Part shown: piece after piece, positions 17,308 through 25,189 of the stretch | Layout of the letters: each line of letters starts with the position of its first letter | Position numbering within the stretch: the stretch's first letter is position 1 | Origin: Hyphomicrobiaceae bacterium UBA4460 | GTDB taxonomy: Bacteria; Pseudomonadota; Alphaproteobacteria; Rhizobiales; Methyloligellaceae | Assembly (NCBI GenBank): GCA_002390155.1 | Contig: DGOS01000016.1 | Span: forward strand, 1 to 26,765 | DNA length: 26,765 bases | Direction: 5' to 3' | Made by a program: the position numbers and the translations under genes | Notes under the pieces: generated by a model | What the model was told of the DNA's origin: nothing | Database searches by the model: none | The model's input: the letters and a program-made list of their open reading frames with translations, nothing else

Positions 17308-17954
17308 TGCCGGCCGCTAACGTCGAGAAGCCCTTGAGCCAGCTAAAGAATGTCGAGCTTTATCAGGGCGATCTGCCGGAAGGCCGCTTCACGGCCAAGA
17401 CGATCGCCATCGACACCGAGACGCTGGGGCTGAACCCGCATCGCGACCGGCTCTGCCTTGTCCAGCTCTCCGACGGGGACGGCACGGCCGCCCTGGTCCA
17501 GGTTAAGGCCGGCCAGGATGCCCCCGAGCTCAAGCGCCTCCTGGCCGATGAGAGCGTCCTCAAGCTGTTTCATTTCGCCCGGTTCGACTTGGCGGCGCTG
17601 AACAATTTCTTCGGCGTCATGGCCGGGCCCGTCTACTGCACCAAAATCGCCTCCAAGCTCGCCAGGACCTACACGGACCGCCACGGCCTAAAGGACCTGG
17701 TCCGTGAGCTTCTTGGCGTGGACCTGTCCAAGCAGCAGCAATCCTCCGATTGGGGCGCGGCGGAGCTGAGCCCCGAGCAGCTCAATTATGCGGCGAGTGA
17801 TGTGCTATATCTGCACGCGCTGCGAGATCGTCTCGACCTCATGCTGAAGCGGGAGGGCCGAACGCATTTGGCGAAGGCCTGCTTCGAATTTCTCCCCACC
17901 CGGGCCGAGCTCGATCTCGAAGGCTGGGCCGAAATGGACATCTTCGCCCACTAG
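17307..17954 (+). CDS. rnd: Ribonuclease D, short single-domain form
   Basis: A 3'-5' exoribonuclease domain of the DEDDy type: D36 and E38 in AIDTETLGLNP, D94 in HFARFDLAAL, and Y160/D164 in NYAASDVLYL. At 215 residues it lacks the HRDC domains of E. coli RNase D, as is common in alphaproteobacteria. It probably trims tRNA or other RNA 3' ends. The start is uncertain: GTG at 17307 has its G-rich site directly adjacent, while an in-frame TTG at 17334 has GAGAAG three bases upstream and still keeps the conserved LYQGDLPEGRF lead. It probably shares a transcript with tRNA-Leu. Confidence 0.92.
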   Translation: MPAANVEKPLSQLKNVELYQGDLPEGRFTAKTIAIDTETLGLNPHRDRLCLVQLSDGDGTAALVQVKAGQDAPELKRLLADESVLKLFHFARFDLAALNNFFGVMAGPVYCTKIASKLARTYTDRHGLKDLVRELLGVDLSKQQQSSDWGAAELSPEQLNYAASDVLYLHALRDRLDLMLKREGRTHLAKACFEFLPTRAELDLEGWAEMDIFAH

Positions 17955-18058
17955 AAGGCTGCTAGGGCCCCAGCAATCCAAGGCCTTCGGTCGCAATCTG
18001 ATCAAAGTCCTGCGGCTAGTGTGGCGGGGTCAGCGAGACACTGGCGGGTACCAGTACC

Positions 18059-18832
18059 ATGGCATATGAGGCGAATCTCGGCACGCGAGGCCGGCACTAC
18101 GTTGTGCGCACGCCCGAGGAGCGTCAGCGTGCCTTCCGTAGCGCCAGGCGCCACAGCTTCTTTGTGTCCTTTCTTCGCCGGGTTCTGCCCGTCCTCGCCC
18201 TGCTCGTACTTGCGGCCTATTTCATCTCCACGCGCATGAACATCACGGTCGGCGATTTCACCGCCAGCATTGACGGGATGGAGGTCGTCGACGGGAACTT
18301 GCGTATGCTCAACCCGACGCTGGAGGGGGCCGACAAGAAGAACGGCAAGTACGTGGTGAGGGCCGAATATGCGGACCAGGACATCACCAGCCCTGACATT
18401 ATCAAGCTCCACGCCATCAGGGCCGATATCGACGACCCGACCGGCGGCTGGTCCAAGATGCAGGCGGTTCGCGGCGTCTTCAACAACACGGCCGAGCGCC
18501 TCATCATGAAGGATCGCATCACCGTCGCCACCAGTTCTGGCGTCACCGGCGAGCTGAAATACGCCACGATGGACATGGCAACGCAGACGCTCCGTTCCCA
18601 CAGTCCCGTCTTCTTCGAGCTGAACAATGGCAACGCCACCGTCCGTGCGAACGCGATGACGCTGCGCTCCAAGGAGAAGGTCATTACGTTCCGGGGCAAG
18701 GTCGCCGTTCACCTCGAGCCGAAAAAGGTTGCTGCCGCGAAGAAGCCCGCGCAACAGCCGGTGCCGGCGGCGAACGGCGCAGCTCAGAGCGGCGCAGCAC
18801 CAACCGGCGCGGCGCAGGTGCCGCCGCAATGA
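18059..18832 (+). CDS. lptC: LPS export protein LptC
   Basis: LptC is a bitopic inner-membrane protein that passes lipopolysaccharide from LptBFG to LptA. The 257-residue protein has a basic cytoplasmic stretch (to about 40), one membrane segment (VLPVLALLVLAAYFI, about 42-56) and a periplasmic beta-jellyroll region (VVDGNLRMLNPTLEG, YVVRAEYADQDIT, MQAVRGVFNNTAERLIM, ATSSGVTGELKYATMDM). A low-complexity Ala/Pro/Gln tail of about 35 residues follows (KPAQQPVPAANGAAQSG onward), unlike E. coli LptC. It overlaps lptA as ATGA. It begins 104 bases after rnd, and the operon promoter is probably in that gap. Confidence 0.93.
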   Translation: MAYEANLGTRGRHYVVRTPEERQRAFRSARRHSFFVSFLRRVLPVLALLVLAAYFISTRMNITVGDFTASIDGMEVVDGNLRMLNPTLEGADKKNGKYVVRAEYADQDITSPDIIKLHAIRADIDDPTGGWSKMQAVRGVFNNTAERLIMKDRITVATSSGVTGELKYATMDMATQTLRSHSPVFFELNNGNATVRANAMTLRSKEKVITFRGKVAVHLEPKKVAAAKKPAQQPVPAANGAAQSGAAPTGAAQVPPQ

Positions 18833-19587
18833 GCGGGTGTGGTGCAATTCGGCAGGCTCTTCACGTGCTCGGCCTGGGCGTCGTTCTCTTGTTGCCAGTA
18901 AGCCCGCTTACCGCGCAGACCATGACCAACTCGTTTGGCGGGATGTCCAAAAATTCGGACGCCCCCATCGATATCCAATCGGACTTGCTCACCGTCTACG
19001 ACACAAAGAAGATCGCGATCTTCAAGGGCAACGTGAAGGCTGTGCAGGGGACGACGACGCTCCGCGCCACGCAGCTCGACGTGCACTATATCGGCGGCGC
19101 GGAAGAGCTGACGGGTAAAGGCGCGGACCAAGACAACGCGACCACGCCGGTCGCTCAGCAGGGCGCGACCCAGAAGGATGCGGATCCGCAATCGAGCATC
19201 AACAAGCTTGAAGCGCGCGGAGACGTCTACATCACCAGCGAGGACGACCAAACCACGTCGAGCGACTGGGCGGTCTATGATGTGCCGGCGCAGCTCGTAA
19301 CCGTAGGTGGTAATGTGGTGTTATCCCAAGGACAGAATGTGCTAAAGGGGAACCGGCTCATAATCGACCTAAAGACAGGTGAGAGTCGGTTCGACAACAC
19401 GGGAAACGCTGCCGCCGGAGGCGGTCGGATTCGTGCACTGTTCATGCCCAAGGGAAGCGACGTTAAGGACAGTGCCGCGGCGATGGAGCCGGAGCCCGGC
19501 CAGGCCCAGCAAGTGCCAGGGGCACAAGTGCCGGGGGCAGCAGTCGAGACTGGCGAGCCGTTGCCGATTGCGCCGCCGCGCCGGTAA
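18829..19587 (+). CDS. lptA: LPS transport periplasmic protein LptA
   Basis: LptA forms the periplasmic bridge for lipopolysaccharide between LptC and LptD. A signal peptide (LHVLGLGVVLLLPVSPLTAQ) ends near residue 30. The OstA-like beta-jellyroll follows: APIDIQSDLLTVYDTKKIAIFKGNV, VQGTTTLRATQLDVHY, INKLEARGDVYITSEDDQTTSSDWAVYD and VLKGNRLIIDLKTGESRFDN. At 252 residues it is longer than E. coli LptA because of a polar insert (about 97-122, GADQDNATTPVAQQGATQK) and a Pro/Gln-rich tail. It is translationally coupled to lptC and followed by lptB after 65 bases. Confidence 0.93.
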   Translation: MSGCGAIRQALHVLGLGVVLLLPVSPLTAQTMTNSFGGMSKNSDAPIDIQSDLLTVYDTKKIAIFKGNVKAVQGTTTLRATQLDVHYIGGAEELTGKGADQDNATTPVAQQGATQKDADPQSSINKLEARGDVYITSEDDQTTSSDWAVYDVPAQLVTVGGNVVLSQGQNVLKGNRLIIDLKTGESRFDNTGNAAAGGGRIRALFMPKGSDVKDSAAAMEPEPGQAQQVPGAQVPGAAVETGEPLPIAPPRR

Positions 19588-19596
19588 ACCCGTTCA

Positions 19597-19633
19597 AGCG
19601 CTTCAACCGATATTAACCGGCCAGCGCTTCAAC
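19597..19633 (+). repeat. 11-base direct repeat between lptA and lptB
   Basis: AGCGCTTCAAC occurs at 19597-19607 and again at 19623-19633, 26 bases apart start to start, in the 65-base lptA-lptB gap. Each copy holds the palindromic core AGCGCT. It could be a small regulatory repeat or chance. Confidence 0.4.
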
Positions 19634-19652
19634 TGAGGAGCGAAAGGGGTCA

Positions 19653-20483
19653 GTGGGCAAGTTGTTGTCGTTTCCAGGTCATCAGGGCACCGCGGCCCAA
19701 GGAGCGCCCGCGCAAGGGGCGCCGCTTGCGCATGGCCAGGCCCCGCTACGAGAGCCCGGCAACGGCTGGCTGACCATCCGCTCGGTCGTCAAAAGCTTCA
19801 AGAAACGCATGGTCGTGCGCGGCGTTAGCCTCGACCTGGCGCGCGGCGAGGCTGTCGGCCTCTTGGGTCCCAACGGCGCCGGAAAAACCACGGTGTTCTA
19901 CATGATTACCGGGCTGATTCCGGCCGATGAAGGGTCCATCAAGATCGACGGACGCGACGTGACGAGACTGCCGATGTACCGGCGCGCGCGGTTGGGTATC
20001 GGCTATCTGCCGCAAGAAGCCTCGATCTTCCGTGGCCTCACCGTGGAGGAGAACATTCTCGCCGTGCTCGAGATGGTCGAGCCCAAGAGGAAGGAACGCA
20101 AGAAGCAGCTCGATGCGTTGCTTGAGGAGTTCCGTATTACGCGTCTAAGAAAGTCGCCGTCCATGGCGCTGTCGGGCGGTGAGCGCCGCCGCGTGGAGAT
20201 TGCCCGCGCGCTCGCCTCACGCCCGTCATTCATGCTTCTCGACGAACCCTTCGCCGGCATCGATCCCATTGCCGTCGGCGACATTCGCGCGCTCGTGCGC
20301 CACCTCACCGAGCGCGGCATCGGCGTTCTTATCACCGACCACAACGTGCGTGAGACGCTCGACCTTGTGAGCCGGGCCTACATTATTCACGACGGCATGG
20401 TGCTGACCCACGGCACCACCGACGACATCATCAACAACGAGGATGTGCGGCGCGTCTATCTTGGTGACCAGTTCAAGATCTAA
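19653..20483 (+). CDS. lptB: LPS export ABC transporter ATP-binding protein LptB
   Basis: LptB powers lipopolysaccharide extraction from the inner membrane with LptF/G. Its ABC motifs are complete: Walker A GPNGAGKTT (72-80), Q-loop at Q121 (LPQEASIF), signature LSGGERRR (173-180), Walker B FMLLDE (193-198) and H-loop H230 (ITDHNV). The domain starts near residue 40, so about 38 residues of low-complexity sequence (QGTAAQGAPAQGAPLAHGQ) precede it. The GTG at 19653 has AAGGGG close upstream and GAGGAG 12 bases upstream; no better in-frame start is seen before the ABC core. rpoN follows 26 bases later. Confidence 0.96.
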   Translation: MGKLLSFPGHQGTAAQGAPAQGAPLAHGQAPLREPGNGWLTIRSVVKSFKKRMVVRGVSLDLARGEAVGLLGPNGAGKTTVFYMITGLIPADEGSIKIDGRDVTRLPMYRRARLGIGYLPQEASIFRGLTVEENILAVLEMVEPKRKERKKQLDALLEEFRITRLRKSPSMALSGGERRRVEIARALASRPSFMLLDEPFAGIDPIAVGDIRALVRHLTERGIGVLITDHNVRETLDLVSRAYIIHDGMVLTHGTTDDIINNEDVRRVYLGDQFKI

Positions 20484-20509
20484 GTGCTCGATCGCGAGTG
20501 AGTCCGTAA

Positions 20510-22063
20510 ATGGCGATCAATACAAAGCTGGAGCTCCGCCAGGCACACGGTCTGGTCATGACGCCGCAACTGCAGCAGGCGATCAAACTGCTGCAGCTCT
20601 CCAACATGGAACTTGCGACGTTTGTCGAGGGTGAGCTTGAGCGCAATCCGCTGCTGGAGCAGGCCGACGCGGACGAACCGAGCAACACGGCCGATCAACC
20701 CTCACCTGCAGCCAAGAGCGAGGAAGGAAGTTCGGAAGCCACGGGCGCAGAGTCAGGCACCAGCGACGAAGGAGACTGGGTCAATCTCGAAACCGGAAAC
20801 GATTCCGGCCGCACCGACGATCTCGATGCCGAACCGCAGGACGTGTTTCCCGATGCGGAGAACTTCACCCCCGGCGCGGTAAGCGATTCCGGTTGGAGTG
20901 GACTGACGCAAGGGCCGCGCCCCGACATCGACCAAGGCAATAATCTTGAAGCCTACGTGGCTGAGGAGAAGACGCTTCGCGATCATCTCGCCGAGCAATT
21001 GTCGTTGGCGTTCTCCGATCCTGCGCGGCGGCTCATTGGCCAGCACATCATCGATATGACCGACGAGGCGGGTTACCTGCGCGGCGAGCTCGATGCGCTC
21101 GCAGAGCTGCTGGGTGCTCCGCCCGAGCTTATTGAAGAGACGTTGAAGGTGATGCAGAGCTTTGAGCCATGCGGCGTATTCGCACGCGATCTTCGCGAAT
21201 GTCTCACGCTTCAGCTGAAGGAACAGGACCGCTGCGATCCGGCGATGGCGGGACTGATCGACAATCTCCACCTCCTTGCCACGCACGACCTCGTTGCGTT
21301 GAAGCGCGCGGCCCATGTGTCGGATGAGGATCTCTGCGACATGATCGCCGAGGTCAGGCGTCTAAACCCGAAGCCGGGCCTGAAGTATGGCTCCAGCCCC
21401 ACCCAGCCCATCGTGCCCGACGTTCTCGTGCGCTCGCTTCCCGATGGGAGTTATTACGTGGAGCTGAACAGTGACACGCTTCCCCGCGTTCTCGTCAACC
21501 AGTCCTACTACGCGACGGTCTCGAAGTCGGCCCTGCGCAAGGAGGACAAGAGTTACCTGGTGGATTGCCTCCAGACCGCGAACTGGCTGGTGAAGAGTTT
21601 GGACCAGCGGGCGCGCACCATTCTCAAGGTTTCGCAGGAGATCGTGCGTCAGCAGGATGCGTTCTTCACCTATGGCGTCCGGCATTTGCGGCCGCTCAAT
21701 CTAAAGACCGTCGCCGATGCCATCTCCATGCATGAGTCGACGGTGAGTCGAGTGACCGCCAACAAATACATGGCGACCAATCGCGGCCTCTTCGAGCTCA
21801 AATACTTCTTCACGTCGGCGATCCCCGCCACGTCGGAAGGGGACACGCATTCTTCGGAGGCCGTGCGCCACCGCATTCGCGAGATGGTCGACGCGGAACC
21901 GGCGGCGGAGGTGTTGTCCGACGACAAAATCGTCGAACGGCTCAAGGGCGACGGCATCGATATTGCACGCCGCACGGTGGCGAAGTATCGCGAAGCCTTG
22001 GGGATTCCGTCTTCGGTGCAGCGCCGGCGGCTCAAGCGGATCGCCATGGGCGCAGGCGCCTGA
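20510..22063 (+). CDS. rpoN: RNA polymerase sigma-54 factor
   Basis: The 517-residue protein has all sigma-54 regions. Region I is Gln/Leu-rich (LELRQAHGLVMTPQLQQAIKLLQLSNMEL, about 7-35). An acidic region II follows (about 50-130). The core-binding domain holds DPARRLIGQHIIDMTDEAGYL and LNPKPGLKYG. The helix-turn-helix lies around TVADAISMHESTVSRVTANKYM, and the RpoN box ARRTVAKYR is at 486-494. Sigma-54 directs nitrogen, C4-dicarboxylate and other regulons at -24/-12 promoters with AAA+ activators. It lies 26 bases downstream of lptB, probably in one transcript. Confidence 0.98.
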   Translation: MAINTKLELRQAHGLVMTPQLQQAIKLLQLSNMELATFVEGELERNPLLEQADADEPSNTADQPSPAAKSEEGSSEATGAESGTSDEGDWVNLETGNDSGRTDDLDAEPQDVFPDAENFTPGAVSDSGWSGLTQGPRPDIDQGNNLEAYVAEEKTLRDHLAEQLSLAFSDPARRLIGQHIIDMTDEAGYLRGELDALAELLGAPPELIEETLKVMQSFEPCGVFARDLRECLTLQLKEQDRCDPAMAGLIDNLHLLATHDLVALKRAAHVSDEDLCDMIAEVRRLNPKPGLKYGSSPTQPIVPDVLVRSLPDGSYYVELNSDTLPRVLVNQSYYATVSKSALRKEDKSYLVDCLQTANWLVKSLDQRARTILKVSQEIVRQQDAFFTYGVRHLRPLNLKTVADAISMHESTVSRVTANKYMATNRGLFELKYFFTSAIPATSEGDTHSSEAVRHRIREMVDAEPAAEVLSDDKIVERLKGDGIDIARRTVAKYREALGIPSSVQRRRLKRIAMGAGA

Positions 22064-22525
22064 TGGGGACGTCTAACACACTGTTCGTCAATGCGAATCG
22101 TGTAAAGAGGGTGGATCGAATTCATTGCGTTTGACACCCTTAAGACAGGGGTCTAGCTTCCGCCACCGCGATCGAGGCTGGTTGCTGGGCCGGGGCGTTT
22201 AGAAAGCGCGCTGACGAATCGAGCCTCGGAAATTTGGATGCGCGCCGGGAAGCGCTGGTCAGTCAGGATTTGACAGTCTTCCACGGGCATGACGACACCG
22301 ATTACCGGAAAGATACTGGAACGTTGGTAGGCGTTGCGCGGTTGCGTTCAGGGACGCGTTGTACGGATCATCGAGCATTGTGTGGGGCACGCGCCGCGGG
22401 GTACGTGCTTTTCGAACAAGGGTAACGGGAGTTCCGCAGCTACTCTTCCTGCGGCTATTGAAAGCGCGGGCGGATGGGGCCAGCTGTCAACCCATCGGCT
22501 CCTTTGCGGTCACACGGGTATCAGA
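22064..22525 (+). other. 462-base gene-free gap between rpoN and ptsN, possible structured RNA or long ptsN leader
   Basis: No convincing gene is visible; the open frames here lack a ribosome site and family similarity. Hpf/RaiA, usual between rpoN and ptsN in rhizobia, is not seen in any frame. After the possible promoter at 22131-22159, CGAGGCT (22173-22179) pairs with AGCCTCG (22222-22228) enclosing a smaller hairpin near 22196-22208. Further on CCGCAG (22434-22439) pairs with CTGCGG (22449-22454). The segment may be a long ptsN 5' leader or a small RNA. No intrinsic terminator was found. Confidence 0.4.
22131..22159 (+). promoter_or_regulatory. Possible sigma-70 promoter in the rpoN-ptsN gap
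   Basis: TTGACA (22131-22136), a perfect -35, is followed after 17 bases by TAGCTT (22154-22159), a weak -10. It would start transcription near 22166, about 360 bases before ptsN. Confidence 0.45.
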
Positions 22526-22993
22526 ATGCATCTAGGTGACTTTATCTCACCCGAAGCAGTGATGGCTTCACTCAAGGTCAAGAACAAGAAGCAGCTTCTG
22601 ACGGAGCTGGCCGCGCGCGTCGCGCCGATGGCCGGCGTTCCGGAGCGCGAGATCTTCGACGTCCTGCTTCAACGCGAGCGGCTCGGCTCCACCGGGCTCG
22701 GCAATGGCGTTGCGATCCCTCATGGCAAGATGGCCGGACTGCCTCAGATCGTCGGCTTGTTCGCGCATTTGGCCGAACCGATCGACTTCGAGTCCGTCGA
22801 CGGTGAGCCGGTCGACATCGTGTTTCTGCTGCTTGCGCCCGAAGGCGCCGGTGCGGATCACTTGAAGGCCTTGGCGCGGATTTCGCGGCTGCTGCGCGAC
22901 GAGGCCGCTGTGAAGAAGCTCCGCGCGTCAGAAGACGCCGCCGCGCTCTACGCGCTCCTCACCGAAGGCGAGCCTGCCTCGCACGCGGCCTAG
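22526..22993 (+). CDS. ptsN: PTS IIA-like nitrogen regulatory protein PtsN
   Basis: PtsN (EIIA-Ntr) accepts phosphate from the EI-Ntr/NPr chain and regulates potassium transport, carbon and nitrogen functions. The 155-residue protein shows the EIIA fold with GNGVAIPHGKM, where H66 is the phosphorylation site, ERLGSTGLGNG before it and DIVFLLLAPEGAGADHLKALARISRLLRD after. The ATG at 22526 gives the standard length; the upstream in-frame extension from a TTG at 22334 has no family similarity. It lies downstream of rpoN as usual but after a 462-base gap. Its stop shares CTAG with the convergent AmpH-like gene. Confidence 0.96.
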   Translation: MHLGDFISPEAVMASLKVKNKKQLLTELAARVAPMAGVPEREIFDVLLQRERLGSTGLGNGVAIPHGKMAGLPQIVGLFAHLAEPIDFESVDGEPVDIVFLLLAPEGAGADHLKALARISRLLRDEAAVKKLRASEDAAALYALLTEGEPASHAA

Positions 22994-24153
22994 CGCGGCG
23001 CCAGCGTCGCAATCATCTCGTTGACGGCCTCGGCCATGCCCATGGCGGCGGCGAAGTCGAACTTGTTGATGGCCACGAACGCCGCCACCCCGCGTGTTGG
23101 TGCGAAGGCGATGTAGGTGAACGTCCCCTGGAGTCCTCCTGCCTTCTGCAGGATCAGCGGCCGGTTCCCCTCGGGCATCATCACCACCCACCCAAGGCTC
23201 ATCGCGTCCATGTGCCCGGACTCATCCATCCCTGAAACGGGATCGAGGCCGTCACGGACGAGATAGGCCGCGTGGTCCAGCATCCGCACCTCGGCATCCT
23301 CGGGCGACAGGCGGTCCAGATGCCACTGCATCCAGCGCAGCAAATCCTTCGGCGTGGAGTAAAGGCCGCCAGAGCCCACGATGACGTCTCCGCTCGGCAC
23401 GTTCGGCAACGCCTTTCCGTCGAAGCCGTGCCCTTGCATGAACCTTTTCCTCTGCGCGTCGGTCAGCACGAAACTCGTATCGTCCATGCCGAGCGGGCTG
23501 GTGACGTGTTTCTTCAGGAGGTCGGGATAGGGCTCCTTCGCTGCTTCGGACAAGGCGATGGACAGCAAATCGAAGGCGAAGTTCGAGTAGAGCACGCCCG
23601 TGCCTGGCGGGAAGAGCAGCGTCTCGGTCTTCAGCCATTCGGCGAAGGCATCGCGCGTGATCGGCGCGAATGGATCGTCGGGCGGGCCGTGCTCGTGCGG
23701 GACTTCGCGCGGCAGCCCGGACGATTGCGTGGCGATGTCGATCAACCGGAGCTTGGCGACGTTCGGGTCCGCGCCGCGCCCAAGATCTGGCGCCGTCTTG
23801 CCCACGGTCTGGGTCAACGACACGGTGCCGTCGGCCGCAAGCGCCGCGAGCACTTGGCCCGTGAAAGCCTTGGTGATCGAGCCGATGCGTAAGACCGTAT
23901 CGCCGTCAGGCGCATCGCCGCCATCGCTCCGTTCGCCCACGCCGTGGATGGCGACGTCGCCGCCCCGCACCGCGCCGATAACGAGCCCCGGGACTTTCGT
24001 CTGCAGATAGAGAACATCGCCGGTGAAGGTGACGACCTCGTCGAGCAGGGCGTCCGCATGGGCCTGCGTCGATACGCCAAGGAAACTGCTTGCGGTCACC
24101 AGCAGCGCGAAGATCGCGCACCGCATAGGCTGAATTTGGGAAACATGAGACAT
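22990..24153 (-). CDS. Serine beta-lactamase-like hydrolase, AmpH-type D-alanyl-D-alanine carboxypeptidase/endopeptidase
   Basis: A class C beta-lactamase-like penicillin-recognising protein. With the ATG at 24151-24153 it has 387 residues. A signal peptide (RCAIFALLVTASSFLGVSTQAHA) ends near 33, so it is periplasmic. SITK at 92-95 is the SxxK nucleophile motif, YSN at 189-191 the second motif, and KAGG in LILQKAGGLQGTF sits where the third box lies. The start of the mature part (VVTFTGDVLYLQTKVPGLVIGAVRGG) and the overall order resemble AmpH, which trims peptidoglycan peptides. Other in-frame starts (24165, 24126) are possible; none has a clear ribosome site. It converges on ptsN with a shared CTAG and lies downstream of DUF1150. 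Confidence 0.84.
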   Translation of the reverse strand: MSHVSQIQPMRCAIFALLVTASSFLGVSTQAHADALLDEVVTFTGDVLYLQTKVPGLVIGAVRGGDVAIHGVGERSDGGDAPDGDTVLRIGSITKAFTGQVLAALAADGTVSLTQTVGKTAPDLGRGADPNVAKLRLIDIATQSSGLPREVPHEHGPPDDPFAPITRDAFAEWLKTETLLFPPGTGVLYSNFAFDLLSIALSEAAKEPYPDLLKKHVTSPLGMDDTSFVLTDAQRKRFMQGHGFDGKALPNVPSGDVIVGSGGLYSTPKDLLRWMQWHLDRLSPEDAEVRMLDHAAYLVRDGLDPVSGMDESGHMDAMSLGWVVMMPEGNRPLILQKAGGLQGTFTYIAFAPTRGVAAFVAINKFDFAAAMGMAEAVNEMIATLAPR

Positions 24154-24239
24154 CGTGTGCACCATCCAGAAGAATCTGATGGCGACTATGCGCAAGTCCG
24201 TGGGGGTTCGCTAGGGCGCGCGCCGATCTTGGATAAAGC

Positions 24240-24503
24240 TCAGTGCACGCTCACCGGGACGAGATCGTTCTCGATGGCGTTGGCGATGGCCGCAGTACGG
24301 CTGTCGGCCAGCGCGATCGGCGTGCCGTCTGCACTGAGCACGGCAAACAGATCGATGCCCTCTAGGGCCTCGTCGAGCGTGGGGAACAGCCGCTCCGCAG
24401 CGTCCGTGTCGACCTGCTTGATATAAGCAACCTCGCCGTCACCCAGGAGCGCAAGCTCCTTCAGGCTCATCGGGCGGGTCTCGTTGTTTTCCGTCTTGTC
24501 CAT
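24240..24503 (-). CDS. DUF1150 family protein
   Basis: An 87-residue protein with the DUF1150 pattern: LALLGDGEVAYIKQV, IDLFAVLSADGTPIALADSRTAAIANA and the characteristic end NDLVPVSVH. Its biochemical function is unknown. In alphaproteobacteria DUF1150 genes are commonly found right after small heat-shock genes, as here (59 bases after hsp20 on the same strand), which suggests a role under heat or protein-folding stress. The ATG at 24501-24503 has only a weak purine-rich site. Confidence 0.9.
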   Translation of the reverse strand: MDKTENNETRPMSLKELALLGDGEVAYIKQVDTDAAERLFPTLDEALEGIDLFAVLSADGTPIALADSRTAAIANAIENDLVPVSVH

Positions 24504-24562
24504 AAAAGTCTTACTTCCTCATGGAAGAGACGCGGCTGCTGTCCTTCCGCAAAACGCACGGC

Positions 24563-24976
24563 TCAACCTGCTGGCGTGATCCCAACCTTGAGGACACGCT
24601 TCTCCCTATGGGGCCGTTCCAGCTCGATGGCAAGCAGGCCATCGTGCAACTCGGCCTTGCGGACTTCCACGCCCTTGGCCAGGGCGAAGGTCCGTTCGAA
24701 CTTTCGCGCGGCGATGCCGCGGTGAAGATAGTCCTTCGGACCTTCCTCGCGCTTGGCGCCGCGAATTGCAAGCTCTCCGTTCTCGATGCTGACTTCCAAT
24801 TCGTCGCGGCCGAAGCCTGCGACCGCCAGCGTGATGCGCAAGGCCTCCTGGCCACAATCGCTATCGTGGAGAAGCTCCACGTTGTAGGGCGGATAGCCGT
24901 CTTCCGAAGTTTTCGCCCGCGCGTCCAACCGGCCTGTCGATAGGCCTAACCAAAGATTGCCGTCGAGAAGTGCCAT
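24563..24976 (-). CDS. Hsp20/alpha-crystallin family small heat-shock protein
   Basis: The 137-residue IbpA-type holdase binds unfolding proteins as an oligomer. The N-arm (to about 28) is followed by the alpha-crystallin domain: YPPYNVELLHDSD, LRITLAVAGFGRDELEVSIENGELAIRG, YLHRGIAARKFERTFALAKGVEVRKAELHDGLLAIELER. The tail contains VLKVGI, which could supply the I/V-x-I/V oligomerisation motif. The ATG at 24974-24976 lacks a strong ribosome site. I looked for a ROSE-type RNA thermometer in the leader but could not recognise its conserved UUGCU-type 3' end. It is cotranscribed with DUF1150, probably. Confidence 0.93.
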   Translation of the reverse strand: MALLDGNLWLGLSTGRLDARAKTSEDGYPPYNVELLHDSDCGQEALRITLAVAGFGRDELEVSIENGELAIRGAKREEGPKDYLHRGIAARKFERTFALAKGVEVRKAELHDGLLAIELERPHREKRVLKVGITPAG

Positions 24977-25117
24977 GCGCAGGGTGTCCGGGCGGAAAGC
25001 CCCAAAATTCGGTCAGCGCCGCGCATGGACGGCAAAATGCGCTGGAGGAGGCCCCGGTCGGCGCCTCGTACGATCTTTTGCCCTGCGTTGGCCCTGAGCC
25101 TTAATTAACCTGCTGGC

Positions 25118-25140
25118 ATATGGGAAATTCCACTCCATAT
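25118..25140 (+). repeat. Inverted repeat upstream of the DUF1565-like gene
   Basis: ATATGG (25118-25123) and CCATAT (25135-25140) are inverted across 11 bases. Within the arm region lies the near-symmetrical GGAAATTCC (25123-25131). It sits in the 213-base divergent gap between hsp20 and the small plus-strand gene and could be an operator for either. No promoter was confidently placed here. Confidence 0.35.
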
Positions 25141-25189
25141 TCAAGCTGGACGCATGATGCCCCAACAGCCGAATTGGAGGCTTTCCGCC

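Noticed and set aside
22322..22350. Possible sigma-54 promoter (TTGG...TTGC) before ptsN
   Set aside because: Only eight bases separate GG and GC, whereas sigma-54 promoters need ten.
22234..22425. 63-codon open frame in the rpoN-ptsN gap
   Set aside because: It begins at TTG without a ribosome site, shows no Hpf or other family pattern and does not have the codon-position GC pattern expected of a gene.
24977..25090. ROSE-type RNA thermometer upstream of hsp20
   Set aside because: The conserved 3' hairpin with a UUGCU-like anti-Shine-Dalgarno could not be found; without it the claim is unsupported.
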